From positions 1 through 32,876 of the forward strand of contig JAQGBZ010000557.1 of NCBI GenBank assembly GCA_034687125.1: a stretch of DNA of 32,876 bases, written 5' to 3'. The DNA is from Neelides folsomi. Its lineage: Eukaryota; Arthropoda; Collembola; Neelipleona; Neelidae. A program made the position numbers and the translations under genes. How positions within the stretch are numbered: position 1 is the first letter of the stretch; each line of letters starts with the position of its first letter. This document shows positions 21,515 to 31,962 of the stretch, in pieces. The notes beneath the pieces were generated by a model. It was not told where the DNA came from, ran no database searches, and was given only the letters and a program-made list of their open reading frames with translations.

Positions 21515-21983
21515 CCAACCCAACGTATGCCCGAAACAATCTCATATTATACACTTGTTATCACAGATGCCAACATCTTCTCTATTTACAAATGTAATAA
21601 ATAAATAAAAAGCGAATTCCCAACTATGCTAAACTCGTCTTTGTTCTGTCTAATAATAATAACAAACGTAAATATGAATATAGTTCGACCTAAGCTACGA
21701 GATTCAAAATGTAAGGTAATGAATTTAAATGAAATTGAAAAATAGAAATTTATTATTGATGATTAAAAGTTATTATTAAAAGTTATTAGATTGTAAAATT
21801 GAGATTTATAATATAATTGAATAAAAAGGAAGCTGGGTAAGAAAAACCGTGACTTGTTCCGCCAATGGCCTAAAACATGATTATAAACACAATTAAATAA
21901 TTACTCATCCATTGCAACTTTATTATTATGATTATGAATGATGTATTGGCCATGTAGTGCAATTACAATATACATACATACAT

Positions 21984-22116
21984 ATTCTCCGTTACCACTT
22001 AGCTGTGGATTTTGTGGTTTTTTCAATTGATTTACAATGAAATCGAACGTTAGAAAATCACGTGTTTTTCTGTTTTTCAAAACCGCGAAATCCGCAGCTA
22101 ACTGGTAACGGAGAAT
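21984..22116. mobile_element. MITE with about 38-bp terminal inverted repeats
   Basis: The ends read TATTCTCCGTTACCA and TGGTAACGGAGAATA. The arms pair over about 38 bp with mismatches mainly of the C/T type. Ends plus TA on both sides fit a Tc1/mariner-type target site. The core (about 60 bp) has no coding capacity. Confidence 0.8.
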
Positions 22117-22401
22117 AGTGTAATATTTGTAATCTTTAATATTCTTTAATATCCTTTTTACTTTAACATTCCACAGTTTTTAATTTTTAACATAAAGGCC
22201 AATCTACAAACAAATGATGTTTTTCATATTTGAAACAAATTATGTCTAGCCAATACTTTTATTTTAACTGTAAAAATTAATACTAAAAATTTTATTCAAA
22301 AACATGCTAAATTTATATATTGTTAAATTTAAAGTAATTTTACTATCTTTGATGGCAGTTTAGGTATTTGGGTATATATAATAATATGATATACCTATGT
22401 A

Positions 22402-22467
22402 CAGGGTGTAATAAGTACCTTTTTTAAACGATTGTTTATTTAAAAAAGAAAGATACTTATGGCCCTG
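22402..22467. mobile_element. Hairpin MITE, copy 4 (shortened)
   Basis: TA-flanked on both sides. The right arm is intact apart from its outer end; the left arm has lost the GGCC section (CAGGGTGTAATAAGTACC). It lies between crumbs and the CP2 factor. Confidence 0.8.
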
Positions 22468-23281
22468 TATAAATAGTACCTAAGACTAAAATTTTATATT
22501 GCCCCCCTTTGATGTATAAGTTAATAAATTCTGAAATACATGAAAGGAGATTTCAAAATGGAATTTTATTTACTTTCCTCTTTCACATTCTCTTTTCATC
22601 TTCTTCATTCTTTCTTGTACTTTAATTCAACATTTTATTTAGTTTGACTTTAACCATCAATATCTTTAGGTAAGTTGACATTTAAATATTTAATTACCTG
22701 CTAATAATTTACATATTATGTAATGTACTAATTAAAGTATGTACTTTCTTAATTTCAAATTTATCGATCACATGGGCATTAAATTTACAAACAGACATAT
22801 TTTATTATATTTGAAAAATGAAAATGATAAAAATTATTCTTTGTTATGAATGAGTAAAACGATTTTAAATTTATTTCATGGTGTTTTATGTTTTTATAAT
22901 TTTAGATGGTCAGGCGATTGCGGAACATTGAAAATTATTAATAAATTAGTCTCATCTGCAAAAATATCACACATTATTATTTTACCAGTTTAATCAATTG
23001 AGGTAAAAAAAATATTTTTATTATTAATGATAGTGAGAAATATGAACTTTGAAAATTAAGTATTTTACTTTAATTTATTGTAAATGAAATGATTATCCTT
23101 ATATCCTTATAATTGACTTATGATTAATTATTATAATATATGAAATTGTATTCTTAACTCGATTTAAATTATGCATATTTTCTTACTCGCATTATGAAAT
23201 TTACAAACTAAGGCAAAGTTTTTAATAAAGCATAGCAATCATCAACAGTTTATATTTTGATAATTTTAATTGTATTTGTTA

Positions 23282-23579
23282 CACTGAGCCATTGGTAATA
23301 AGCAGGCGGCGAAACGAATCTCAGTGATCCTATAGCTACATTGCTAATCATCTCAGTGGCATCAGTAAGTTTATCTCAGTGATAAATATTTTATCTCACA
23401 AATTAAAAAATTGACTTATTTTGTATGTACAAATGCTATTTAATTGTTAGTCACAAACATTTTAGCACAAAAATTGTGATGTCAGTGGAGATCAAATAAT
23501 AAAATTCATCACTGAGCTCAGTGGAAAAATACATGTGACTTTCTATTTAAATTTGAAAACTATGGTTTTAATGTCAGTG
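23282..23579. repeat. CAGTG/CACTG-rich patch
   Basis: Eight CAGTG or CACTG words occur in under 300 bp. They include CTCAGTGAT, CTCAGTGGC, ATCACTGAGCTCAGTGG and two TCAGTGATAAA occurrences. They may be scattered binding sites or pieces of a degraded inverted-repeat element. No frame covers them. Confidence 0.4.
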
Positions 23580-23902
23580 ATAAACTTTTTTCTCTTCGCT
23601 CCCTGGCAATAAGTATAAAGTATAACAATATTTTAAGTAAATTCACATATAAAGAAAATCCTGATGTGCAATGAATGTGCAATATTGGATACTGCCAATA
23701 AAATAACATTTCTAAATATAAGATGTTCAGGCGGATGAATAAACTCACGAGTTACTAATTTACTAAATATAGTTATAGATTTCTGTACAGCCGATGTTTT
23801 AAAAATAATCCTTTAATTCATGTTATACTTTTGCAACATATTTATTATAATTTAACGATAATACCTACATAAATACATACCAACGTTACATACTTACACT
23901 TA

Positions 23903-23978
23903 CAGGGTGGGCCATAAGTTGCTTTCTTTTTTATACGATTGTTTATTTAAAAAAGAAAGCAATTTGTGGCCCACCCTG
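23903..23978. mobile_element. Hairpin MITE, copy 5 (with paired arm changes)
   Basis: 76 bp with outer arms CAGGGTGGGCC/GGCCCACCCTG. Where other copies have AAGTATCTTTC, this one has AAGTTGCTTTC, and the opposite arm carries the matching GAAAGCAA instead of GAAAGATA. TA precedes it; CG follows. Confidence 0.9.
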
Positions 23979-24521
23979 CGCATACTTATTATATTAAATA
24001 TATCTTTTACAATGTTTCAATCTTTATAAATATCATCACTAGCTATTTTGCTATGTTGTAAACATTATAAAGTATCGGATCATCTCAATCCGTATATTTA
24101 GCCATTTTATCTATTTTCTCTATATGGTAATTCCCTAGTTAGATATTTTGAAAACATTTGTTATTTATTATTTGAATTAATTTAAGCTATCGACCACACC
24201 CACAGTCCCACAGAAGTCAACAAGTTTAAATAATGATAAAGATTTAATAATATTATTATTGTGAAATGACTAAAACGAGGATTAAACACATGTTGATGGA
24301 ATTATTTAATGGATTCATATAAAGATTTCAGTTAGATATTGTGGTTGAACTTTAGACCTAAACTTTAGCCCTTAACACAATAGTCAATAGTCGCTATCTG
24401 GAAGGTCCTTTCTTCACAAAGGATTTTCCCCGATCAACCACGTCTTCACATAATGGCAATTTCTAACCTAACTTTTCAATACAAATATCTAGCGTAAGCC
24501 AAAGTCATATAACCACTAGTA

Positions 24522-24597
24522 CAGGGTGGGCCATAAGCATCTTTCTTTTTTATACAATTGTTTATTTAAAAAAGAAAGATACTTATGGCCCACACTG
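24522..24597. mobile_element. Hairpin MITE, copy 6
   Basis: 76 bp with TA on both sides. The arms are complementary except for two positions (left GCATC versus GTATC; right outer CACACTG). Confidence 0.9.
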
Positions 24598-25900
24598 TAC
24601 ATATGAACACAAACAGATAACATGCTTATTTAGTTTATATACTCTATTTAAAACTATCATAGGTATATCCATATATCTAAATAAATATTAAAGTATTCCA
24701 ATTAGTCAGCCACTAGACATATAAAATTTAAAATTGCTAATGTTAATGTTAACCATCTATTTAATACTCTTCTATCAGGCTAATCTAAATTTCTCTTCAT
24801 TATGGTTAACAATTAGTTAGGCTTTAATATACATAGTCGTTAGCAGACTTTTGAATAATTATCATTTAATTTTAATAAATTTGGTAGTTCATATATTTAA
24901 ATAGGAAAGATAGTGTAGGAGCGTCGATTAAGGTGTCTAGATTTTTAAAGCTTTCTACTGTATTTATTGGAATAAGTTATTCATGCGATGTTTGTAATGG
25001 TTAAAGTGATTTGGCTCAAGGCTCCCCAATTCACTTGAGCCTTTAAATCTCCTCACACCTCGGGAAATAAAGACAATATGTTGAATAATGACATAATATT
25101 CCTCCGGTTCTTCTTGAAGAGTCAAATGGGAGTGATAGAGAATAAATGAAGTTTAATTAGACCCTGTACATATACCATATGGCCAAACTCCAATGACGTC
25201 AATCCGAACAAATTCTCTATACTCCAATTACTTTATATTGGACCCATTCATCTAATGCCACCAATTAACTAATGTAACTATTGACTACGATTAGACGATT
25301 ATACATTGGAGATAATTTATATTGACTCTATGAGTCTTGTATTCAGGTTCAAAAAAGAATTATGACCCAAGACCCCGTTTTCTTATCAAAACCTAATATT
25401 CTTACACACTAATAATATTCAATGTATTGTTTATACGCTAAATAGGAATCGTCTTCAGTTAAATGTGCTTTGAATTGAAACATTGATGCATTTGTTATTC
25501 ATGGGATTGTTCAGTTTTTATATATTTAATAGTTTGTTAAATTCACTTGATCTCAATTTGCTCAATAACTAACTTTAAGAGATTATACGGTACGTAATAC
25601 ATTGTAGGATATACTAAGCCATGCCTTATAAGTTGCCCGACTTGTTCAATGTTCCACATGTAGATCATGTAACTTGATACAAAACAGCTTTAATATTTAT
25701 AAGCTATTTTTTATATAAATACAATTTTCTATTTTTTGTATTTTTATATAATAAAAGCGAAAAATTGAAAGTTTTTAATAAAAAACTAGAGTCAGACATC
25801 TTATGCGTCTCCACTATACATATTATATAGATAATTTTTGTAAGCTACAGGTAGTTGAAGATGAAAAGTTGGGGAACTTGTTTCTATATGATGTTTTAAA
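24598..25900. other. Gene-free AT-rich spacer
   Basis: No supported gene. A small hairpin (GGCTCAAG at 25013, CTTGAGCC at 25034, 13-nt loop) is the only structure noted. Depending on the gene model this is intergenic or part of the CP2-factor first intron. Confidence 0.5.
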
Positions 25901-25914
25901 AACAGTTAGTAGAT

Positions 25915-26230
25915 GAATTTGGGGAGTGATGGGAGTTTGGTTGATTGGGGAGTTGCGTGAAGTTTTTCACTCCCCACAGTGGCAGTTGCTTCTGTTTGCA
26001 GACCACAACTCTTGTCCCTTCTGCCCCTTCTTGTAAAGTTCTTCTTATGTACTTAAGATATCTCTGAAGGAGATTTCCTCAATGATCCTCATGTTAGTGG
26101 TGGGGAGCTGGACACAGTTGTTTTCCCGTGTCACTCCGAGGTCACGCTCACCTCGACCTCCGCTGTGAACTTAATTTGTGGTGAAGTATAATGGAAGATT
26201 ATCGAGTCGGCTACTTCCTCGCAAGTAACC
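25915..26230 (+). promoter_or_regulatory. Less AT-rich block, possible CP2-factor promoter and leader
   Basis: This is the longest stretch of the upstream spacer with balanced base composition (for example GAGGTCACGCTCACCTCGAC at about 26139-26158). It ends in a candidate start exon. An 8-bp inverted pair TGGGGAGT/ACTCCCCA spans 25948-25978. Such islands in AT-rich insect genomes often mark exons or promoters. Confidence 0.35.
26191..26224 (+). CDS. Candidate alternative first coding exon of the CP2 factor
   Basis: ATGGAAGATTATCGAG begins 11 codons (MEDYRVGYFLA) plus one base, followed by donor GCAA|GTAACC. The leftover base joins the acceptor at 27792 in the frame of the CP2 protein, giving FLARSMSSSEVR. 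Evidence is phase and composition only. It competes with the exon at 5758-5966 or with initiation at 27797. Confidence 0.3.
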
Positions 26231-27791
26231 CCAACTCTTAATTATTCTCTAATCTTATGCAAAGAGTCCTTCCAAGACCCAATGAGGCCATTTATATACG
26301 ACGGATTTAATTACCTATTGGTGATATATAAATTTGAAACCCATATATTCGTTTAGATATTCCAACCCCAATAAATACATACGCTAGATAGGCTTATAGA
26401 ATAGTTGGATATAAAACTTAATATATTTATTAAGTATCAGCTCTATCATATAGACTTAATGCATTTAAAGATAATGTTTGCTATGATATTCAATTAATGA
26501 CTGTTTATCTGCACATATTGATTAATTTAATGTAATATTATGTATTTTTAAGTATTTAATATTATTAATATTAGAAAATTAGAACGGTTAGATTTTATGA
26601 AATGTTTACTTTGTAGAAAATGCAAAATTCACTGAATTCTAATCATCTACGAATTCTATTTATTTGTGCATATTATATAAAAATACAATATTAAATCAAA
26701 CTGACGTATTATAATTACAATAAACTTTGCAAGTAAAGTTAAAACTACACAAGTAGTTAAATAAGATTTTTATGCGTATTTTGGTTTCTATACCTAGTTA
26801 TCATAATTCATGTTAGGAAGAAAATAGGCGTTGTGTGTTGAGAATAATATTGTAATTGTGTCATTGGATGACGTCGATGATTGTATAGTTCAACGGGCTA
26901 TCTTTTCACTTTACAGAGGTTTTTGATCCGACCATTTGAAGGACTTTAATACTCGAAGAGATTTTTATACAATTCCCCACTTGCTCAATTCAAATAATTT
27001 GAGTAATAATAGTAACACATGATAAAAATTACCTAATGTGTATAAGTGTAAAGGATATTATTTAAATCTGGGATTTATCATAGCAGAATAAAAAAAATTT
27101 TTTTTATATCACATACAAAATGCTTTTTTTACATTGCCTATATAATTTAAACATGTTTTATAATCATATATTTCAATTTCAATGTTATATACTTAATAAT
27201 GGATTTGGATTTGCATCATTGGGCCCAATTACTTGTTACAATGTTATCGAAAGCTACAATTATGGCTTGCTAATACTAAAAATAAGTACCAATAAAATGT
27301 GTATGTTAAATATAAAATAAAATACAATATGATAATGCTTTATATTGGATATCCGTAAGATATTTTCATATATTATGTAACTTCAAGTCCAACACTTTGT
27401 TGTAATGCAAATTAGATTTTTTAGAAATTATTTCGTTTAATATTTAAAGTATTTATTAAATTCTATTTACATCTGAAGAAAGAAATGTATTGTCATTGCA
27501 ATTTATTTGATTAATGATGATGTGGTAGATTTTACAAAAATGAGACTCATTTAAATACGTGTGAAAAATCCTCCTGAAGGTGTAAATGTAATTGTATTAT
27601 GGTGTGGCATCTTTTAGATTTAGATTATCCGTAAAGGAATTTTCAAAATTGTGTTTTTATTTTTATGCAATCATTTTGTATTTATCAAAACTAATATAAA
27701 TATAAATAGACTTTGGAATTACCAAATTATTTTTATAATTTTTTGAATTTTAAATAATATTTACATTTAACAAAAAACTTGATTATTTTAG

Positions 27792-28067
27792 GGAGCATGT
27801 CTTCATCTGAAGTTCGCATGGCTCCTCGTCCGGCGAAGACGCCAGCTTGGTCCGTCCCTCCACTTATGGGTTCGCCCATTGAAGATCCCTCGTCATGTTC
27901 TGATAACGCCAGCGACAACTCGGACAAGATCGAATCGATTTGCCACTCCACTCACAGTAAGAATAGGAAAAGGAAAATTGGGAATAACAGCAGCTTCAGC
28001 TCACAAAATTCAGATTTACCAAAAGAAATTCAAGGTTCTGCTTCAGCACACGGAGATCAGAAACTTG
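27792..28067 (+). CDS. gem: gem exon with MSSSEV start
   Basis: Acceptor TGATTATTTTAG at 27791, five bases before ATG. It encodes PAKTPAWSVPPLMGSP and a Ser-rich, basic run (HSKNRKRK, a possible nuclear localisation signal). The donor CTTG|GTAAAA leaves one base. Confidence 0.85.
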
Positions 28068-30803
28068 GTAAAATAACATTAGATTTTAATTACCAAATTA
28101 AACATGATAATTAATAATACAATTGCTTTTAATTAATACATATTTAAAAAATTTAATTGACTCATATTTATAAAGGGAATTTGTGGGCCGAAGCTGAAAG
28201 TTTAGCGGCTGATTTTGATGGGAGTTTGTCTGGTCTTGGTGCAGATTTTTCAACTGCATCTTATGATATGTCTGAAGCCCTTCTCGCCCTCCCGTCTCTT
28301 TACCAACATCACAGAAATAATTCATCACATCAAACATCAAATTCCATTGCGTAATTTTTACATTAAATAAGTTAATAAAATATTTAATATTTGTATATAC
28401 AAGGTGGGTCATAATTAACTCTGTTTTTAATAAATAATTACTTTAATATGACCAATGATTAAAATCGTTCGATGTGGATGACATTTGACTATTTTTTAGC
28501 AAAATATAAATCGAATTGCTTAAACCATTATTAAACGACAGACACTACTAGTGATAAAGTTCATTTCATACCCATTTAAGTATAATATGATAATATGTAG
28601 ATTGAAATAAATAGTGCTATTTTATTTAAAATCTTGAAATAATTATCTTATAAATAATATTCAACTTAATAATTTAAAAATATTAATTTAAAGTATTTTC
28701 ACAAATTGCAGTAGTGGATTTTTAAAAGAAGCGGGTTTGACTCCATTAAGTGCAGCTCATCTTCATGGTGGTTCATCCGTTTCATTACCAGGAGATTTCC
28801 ATTTTGAGCCTCATTCCTCTTCTTGTCAAGCAAACTCATCGTCGGGCCAGCAAACTCATCAACATGACCAAATTGGCTTAGACTGTGAACGAAGGTCAAA
28901 CTTTAGATTTACATAATTATCTTATATTTAACGTCTTAATTAAATCCATTATAAAATTGAAATAATTTGAATTTATATTTAAAGATTCCAATATTTTTTG
29001 GCCGCTGCAACTTCAATTGCTACAAAAATCAACGAAGAAACGTTGACTTATTTGAACCAAGGGCAGCCCTATGAAATTAAACTAAAAAAGCTCGGAGAAC
29101 TCACAGCTTACCGAGGAGTTGTTTTCCGTTCCGTCGTTCGTCTTTGCTTCCATGATCGACGATTACAATTTTCAGAAAGAGAACAAATTGCCCAATGGGA
29201 AGAATCACATTTAAATGATCGAATACTTCAGGTTAATACTTATTTTAATATATGTAATATTAAATAATATCACATTTTCATGCTATAAAATTTATTATAT
29301 TGATAAATATTTAAAATTGTGTAGGTTGACCTTCCTCTTTCTTACGGAATCAACATGCTTCCTCATCAATCAGATTTCCCTACAAATATGGTGTCTTTCA
29401 TGTGGGAACCTTTGAAAGAAGTCGGCCTTTACATTAAGGTAGTTTTAAAATCATAATTAATTCAAAATGTATTATTAATTAAAGATTACATTTTATCTTT
29501 TATTACAAGTACCATTTTGAAGAAAAGTAATTTTGATAATTTAAATTGTAATTAAGGTCAACTGCATCAGCACTGAATTTACTCCTAAAAAGCATGGTGG
29601 TGAAAAAGGCGTTCCATTCCGAATGATGATTGAAACTTATTCACATCCAGACAACGTTCGTCTCCATGCTGGTGCTTGCCAAGTCAAAGTATTTAAATTG
29701 AAGGGCGCCGATCGGAAACACAAGCAGGACAAAGAGAAAATTATGAAGAAAACTCCTAGCGAACAAGCGAAACTTCAGCCTTCATATGATTGCACTGTTC
29801 TTTCAGATGTAATATTTCATAAATATATTTATTATTATTCATTTTAATTACCATTTTCGTATAAATATTTTTTTAATTTAATTTATTGGGGATGCTAATT
29901 AAAATTATTAATTAAATTTAAGATTTCACTCGAATCGTTGGATTCTCCACAACCTGGAGTTCAAAGTACGAGCAATCTTCTTTCACCATCATATTCCTCG
30001 GACCATCAAACAGGAAATGATTCTCCCGAGAATATTGGACATGTTTCGAATCCTAACAATCCACTCAGTGGATTTTCAACAGTTTCTGTCTCGCCTTCCA
30101 ATTACCCAAATGTCTTTTCTGCCCATTTTTCTCCTGAATCCGTCCGTAGATGGCTTATAAGAAACAGGTAAAGATTTTTTATTTCCTTTTATTCAATTTC
30201 AAATATAATGATAAATTGAATGTTTAATAAATTAACATTAAATTAATTAACTGTTTAACATTGTTTTAAGACATTTTAACTTAAATGGATGATGATTTTT
30301 GTTTTTAGATTTTCATCAACTAAAACACTTTGGGATTTCAGCGGTTTGGATTTAGTGCGATTGAGTCGTGAAGAGCTCATTGAAATGTGTGGATTGGCTG
30401 AAGGAATTCGACTTTACAATGCACTTCATTACAAAATCACTTTTTACGTTTCACTCAATGTATGAAACAATCCTGTTTAATTTTGACATTTATTTAAATA
30501 TTAATATTATTTATTTTGATACAGGAAAGCGTAAAAAATGAAATTGACGAATCCATTTTTCATCCAATTTGCCTTTCATGTCCTTCAATTGAAGAACTTA
30601 TTTCAGTGTTGGCTTCACTTTATTCAACCAATCCAACGAGTTCATCAGATCCTATTGAAAAAGTTCTGTTAAATGTGGGAGGTCCGGGAAATTCAAAAAT
30701 TCGTGTTTTACTTACTGAGCAATTATTAAGTACACTAAAGGACCAGACTGCGTTTAAAGTGAACAAGAAACGCTCTGAAGTTTATCTTGAAATACTTGAA
30801 TGA
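27797..30803 (+). CDS. gem: CP2-family transcription factor (gemini / TFCP2-LBP1 type)
   Basis: Sequence-specific nuclear transcription factor of the CP2 branch, sister to Grainyhead. Exons: 27792(ATG 27797)-28067, 28176-28350, 28712-28894, 28985-29231, 29325-29438, 29557-29808, 29923-30167, 30309-30459 and 30525-30803, all GT-AG and phase-consistent, giving 638 residues from MSSSEVRM. The N terminus is Ser-rich and insect-specific (about 1-90). The ADFDGSLSGLGADF and YDMSEALLALPSLY block matches the TFCP2 N terminus. The CP2 DNA-binding domain spans about 210-414 (FQYFLAAATS, EETLTYLNQGQPYEIKL, VNCISTEFTPKKHGGEKG, FKLKGADRKHKQD). A SAM-like domain follows (about 484-545, SPESVRRWLIRNRFSS and LSREELIEMCGLAEGIRLYN), then a C-terminal oligomerisation domain. 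The HGGEKGVPFR and SAM features place it in TFCP2/gemini rather than Grainyhead. The true start may lie in an upstream exon, because an acceptor precedes the ATG by five bases. Confidence 0.93.
28176..28350 (+). CDS. gem: gem exon: conserved N-terminal activation segment
   Basis: Encodes NLWAEAESLAADFDGSLSGL and DMSEALLALPSLYQHH, aligned by eye with the vertebrate TFCP2 N terminus. The donor GC|GTAATT leaves two bases, completed by T at 28712. Confidence 0.9.
28400..28445. mobile_element. Fragment of the hairpin MITE family
   Basis: CAAGGTGGGTCATAATTAAC resembles the left end of the family; no right arm is visible. It lies in gem intron 28351-28711. Confidence 0.4.
28712..28894 (+). CDS. gem: gem exon: linker before the DNA-binding domain
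   Basis: Acceptor ACAAATTGCAG. It encodes SGFLKEAGLTPLSAAHLHGG and a Ser/Gln/His-rich linker ending GLDCER. The donor GAAG|GTCAAA leaves two bases. Confidence 0.88.
28985..29231 (+). CDS. gem: gem exon: first part of CP2 DNA-binding domain
   Basis: Starts FQYFLAAATSIATKINEET and runs through VVRLCFHDRRLQFSEREQ, the most CP2-like stretch. The donor CTTCAG|GTTAAT is phase 0. Confidence 0.94.
29325..29438 (+). CDS. gem: gem exon: CP2 DNA-binding domain, middle
   Basis: 38 codons, VDLPLSYGINMLPHQSDF then MVSFMWEPLKEVGLYIK, between acceptor TTGTGTAG and donor TTAAG|GTAGTT, phase 0 at both ends. Confidence 0.93.
29557..29808 (+). CDS. gem: gem exon: CP2 DNA-binding domain, C-terminal part
   Basis: 84 codons containing VNCISTEFTPKKHGGEKG, the family signature, and the basic stretch KLKGADRKHKQDKEK. 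The donor CAGAT|GTAATA is phase 0. Confidence 0.95.
29923..30167 (+). CDS. gem: gem exon: Ser/Pro linker and start of SAM-like domain
   Basis: A Ser/Pro/Asn-rich linker ends in SPESVRRWLIRN, the first SAM helix. The donor AACAG|GTAAAG leaves two bases. Confidence 0.92.
30309..30459 (+). CDS. gem: gem exon: SAM-like domain
   Basis: Encodes DFSGLDLVRLSREELIEMCG and EGIRLYNALHYKITF. Acceptor GTTTTTAG and donor CAAT|GTATGA. Confidence 0.94.
30525..30803 (+). CDS. gem: gem last exon: C-terminal oligomerisation domain
   Basis: Follows TTTGATACAG. It carries LSCPSIEELISVLASLYSTN and KIRVLLTEQLLSTLKDQTAF, matching the ubiquitin-like C-terminal domain of TFCP2-type proteins, and ends VYLEILE at a TGA. 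Confidence 0.93.
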   Translation, partial: ESVKNEIDESIFHPICLSCPSIEELISVLASLYSTNPTSSSDPIEKVLLNVGGPGNSKIRVLLTEQLLSTLKDQTAFKVNKKRSEVYLEILE

Positions 30804-30885
30804 ATTTCATTTAATATATGTTGCAATTAATTACTCTCTTTTAATAATTTTTAATGCTTAATTAAAAGACATTTCGGAAAATGTG

Positions 30886-30891
30886 AATAAA
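30886..30891 (+). terminator. gem poly(A) signal
   Basis: AATAAA lies 83 bp after the gem stop codon, followed by T-rich sequence. Confidence 0.65.
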
Positions 30892-31018
30892 ATCCTAAAT
30901 TGATTGATTTTATTTGTATGGATTTCAAAATTATTTTAATTTGGCTATATGGATGTATGTCTTTTATGTTCATAATCATAACACGTAAGAATAAAATGAT
31001 AAATACAGAAAATATGTA

Positions 31019-31164
31019 ATCTACAAATCACAACAATTGCCTATGTGGACAAAATTTGAATTATTGTGCATAATTGGGTTATTTTATGACATTGACGTAT
31101 CTGTGCTGATTATTTCATTGGAGAATTGAAAATTCCTTAAGCGAATTCATAAAAAGGAATAACT
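31019..31164. repeat. Dispersed 145-bp repeat, copy B
   Basis: Partner of 19940-20083, in the spacer just downstream of gem. Differences are scattered substitutions and two or three small indels. Confidence 0.8.
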
Positions 31165-31554
31165 GAAAATTTCGTCCAGAAACGCAAAATAAATGAAATT
31201 ATTTATTTTAAAAATGCACTCAATTAAAAACATAATAAAAAATATGGCTTACATTTCCACTACATGTTTCAACAGGGTTCATTTAAAAATTCATATGTCA
31301 GAAAATATTTTATTTCTTTATTAAAATTCGATTAATAAATGTGTAGTATGATTGTATGGTTTTAATTGGACGAGTTCAGTTTAAAATAGATAATAGTTAA
31401 TTGGAAAATGTTGAATCTTATATAATTATATAATTGATATATTTGCATTTGGTGAAGTGTTCTTGTAAAGTTAGGGTATATAATGAGAAAATTATTTTTC
31501 ATTTAAACAAGCAATGCCTCAATTATTAAAAAGTTAATAATGGCCACTTTTTAA

Positions 31555-31962
31555 ATGCAGTCAGCTTTTGTAATCATCCTTTTAGTTTCACCACTTGCAT
31601 TAACTGGGGTTTCTTATTAATTATTTTAAAATGAAATTTAATATTTTAATTTATTTGTTTATAATTAGGAAAAAGGGGTTCGCTCAAACCGATCGGATTA
31701 TTTATATTATGGACCAAGAATTTTTTTATTACATCAGTGCCTATTCTGTAATTGCAATGTATATTTTATAATTATTAAAAACAAATTAAATTTTTATTTT
31801 TAACGGTTGCTTGGCGATATGCTCGAGATGAATGTTCGGTCGAAGGATTTAATTAAAGACAATGCATTGCTGTTGTTAACACTGAACAAAATGCTAATGG
31901 ATTTCCATGGAGAGCAGTTAATTTTGCAATTGCTAGAAGATTCATGTGTGTTGCATTTACAG
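31555..31962 (+). CDS. Candidate small secreted-protein gene, three exons, unrecognised
   Basis: Exon 31555-31608 encodes MQSAFVIILLVSPLALTG, a clear signal peptide, with donor GGG|GTTTCT. Exon 31669-31758 follows acceptor TTATAATTAG in phase 0 and reads EKGVRSNRSDYLYYGPR then IFLLHQCLFCNCN, including a C-x2-C-x-C cluster. The donor is CAAT|GTATAT. A third exon at 31828-31962 (after GATATGCTCGAG, in phase 0) would add MNVRSKDLIKDNALLLLTLN and a Leu-rich segment ending at CATTTACAG|GTAATT. More exons may follow. The third acceptor is poor and has no pyrimidine tract next to it. The product could be a neuropeptide-like or cysteine-rich secreted peptide; I do not recognise it. Confidence 0.4.

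Noticed and set aside
12392..24597. Regular recurrence of near-identical short repeats as a CRISPR-like array
   Set aside because: The copies are kilobases apart, palindromic and TA-flanked in a eukaryotic genome; they are transposons.
27120..27320. 66-codon plus-strand frame upstream of gem
   Set aside because: AT-rich, no acceptor or donor in a usable phase, and no family resemblance.
28098..28899. Minus-strand frames opposite gem exons
   Set aside because: The plus strand has conserved CP2-factor sequence and matching splice phases; the opposite frames have neither.
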